A stretch of 49,517 bases of DNA from a bacterium (GTDB taxonomy: Bacteria > Spirochaetota > UBA4802 > UBA5550). The notes under the pieces are model-generated. The model had not been told where the DNA came from and made no database searches. It was given only the letters and a program-made list of their open reading frames with translations. Location of the stretch: positions 1 through 49,517 of the forward strand of contig JAAENB010000714.1 in the NCBI GenBank assembly GCA_024224995.1. Direction: 5' to 3'. Below are positions 49,464 to 49,517 of this stretch, in pieces. The position numbers and the translations under genes are program-made. How positions within the stretch are numbered: position 1 is the stretch's first letter; every line of letters starts with the position of its first letter.

Positions 49464-49517
49464 GCGGCGCTTCCGCGCCGCACAGGATGAGGGGGTTAAG
49501 GGGGCTTCGCCCCCTTA
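49464..49517. repeat. Two perfect G+C-rich hairpins at the window end
   Basis: GCGGCGC-ttcc-GCGCCGC (49464-49481) and TAAGGGGGC-ttc-GCCCCCTTA (49497-49517). The second ends exactly at the last base of the window. Confidence 0.7.

Overview
The window looks like chromosomal DNA of an uncultured Gram-negative (diderm) bacterium with moderate G+C. It has many lipoprotein and signal peptides, two outer-membrane beta-barrel proteins, a bactofilin, MORN and HEAT repeat proteins, c-di-GMP and STAS signalling, and separate GlnRS and GluRS genes. The style is closest to an environmental Spirochaetota-like lineage, but no rRNA or other decisive marker is present, so this assignment is tentative. The first bases lie inside a repeat copy and the last bases form a perfect hairpin, so the window may be a contig that broke at repeats at both ends.

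Layout. 1-1.8 kb: outer-membrane protein, bactofilin and a tail-collar lipoprotein on the minus strand. 2.1-10.4 kb: a long plus-strand cluster with a YlbF-like protein, a helical protein, an SPFH/zinc-ribbon protein, two zinc-ribbon DUF4178 proteins, a tiny Gly-rich membrane protein, a DUF350 protein, a membrane-embedded spermidine-synthase-like enzyme, then a PAS histidine kinase and a NarL-type regulator. I read this as an envelope or membrane-stress system with its own sensor. 10.6-13.9 kb: degenerate receiver protein, rpmB, DUF1858 protein, rsmD, glnS. 21.4-14.0 kb (minus strand): gltX, thiL, lipoprotein, transglutaminase-like protein, AmmeMemoRadiSam-type radical SAM enzyme, a one-haem protein and a MORN protein. 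21.6-28.1 kb: an accessory stretch with a GHKL-ATPase/PD-(D/E)XK protein (possible defence), an Hsp70-like protein and an HD/YwgA-like pair. 28.2-31 kb: HEAT-like protein, its decayed partial duplicate, and dinB with an apparent ATC start. 31.5-40.7 kb: GGDEF/EAL receptor, Nudix hydrolase, YdjC-type deacetylase, a large secreted TPR-like protein and two STAS proteins. 41-49.5 kb: recQ, radical SAM, rhomboid, Cache-type membrane protein, small lipoprotein, YadA-head-like repeat protein and a second beta-barrel protein.

The most unusual feature is a family of intergenic palindromic elements at the window start, 5.0, 15.9, 31.2, 35.6, 35.8 and 43.3 kb. Each full copy carries a hairpin whose stem sequence differs from copy to copy but remains almost perfectly self-complementary, around a conserved loop (exactly 40 nt in three copies). 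The hairpins sit in recurring flanks, and collapsed copies exist. One copy lies beside a decayed third DUF4178 gene. Several well-formed sigma70-type promoters, some with embedded inverted repeats, are visible and are listed.
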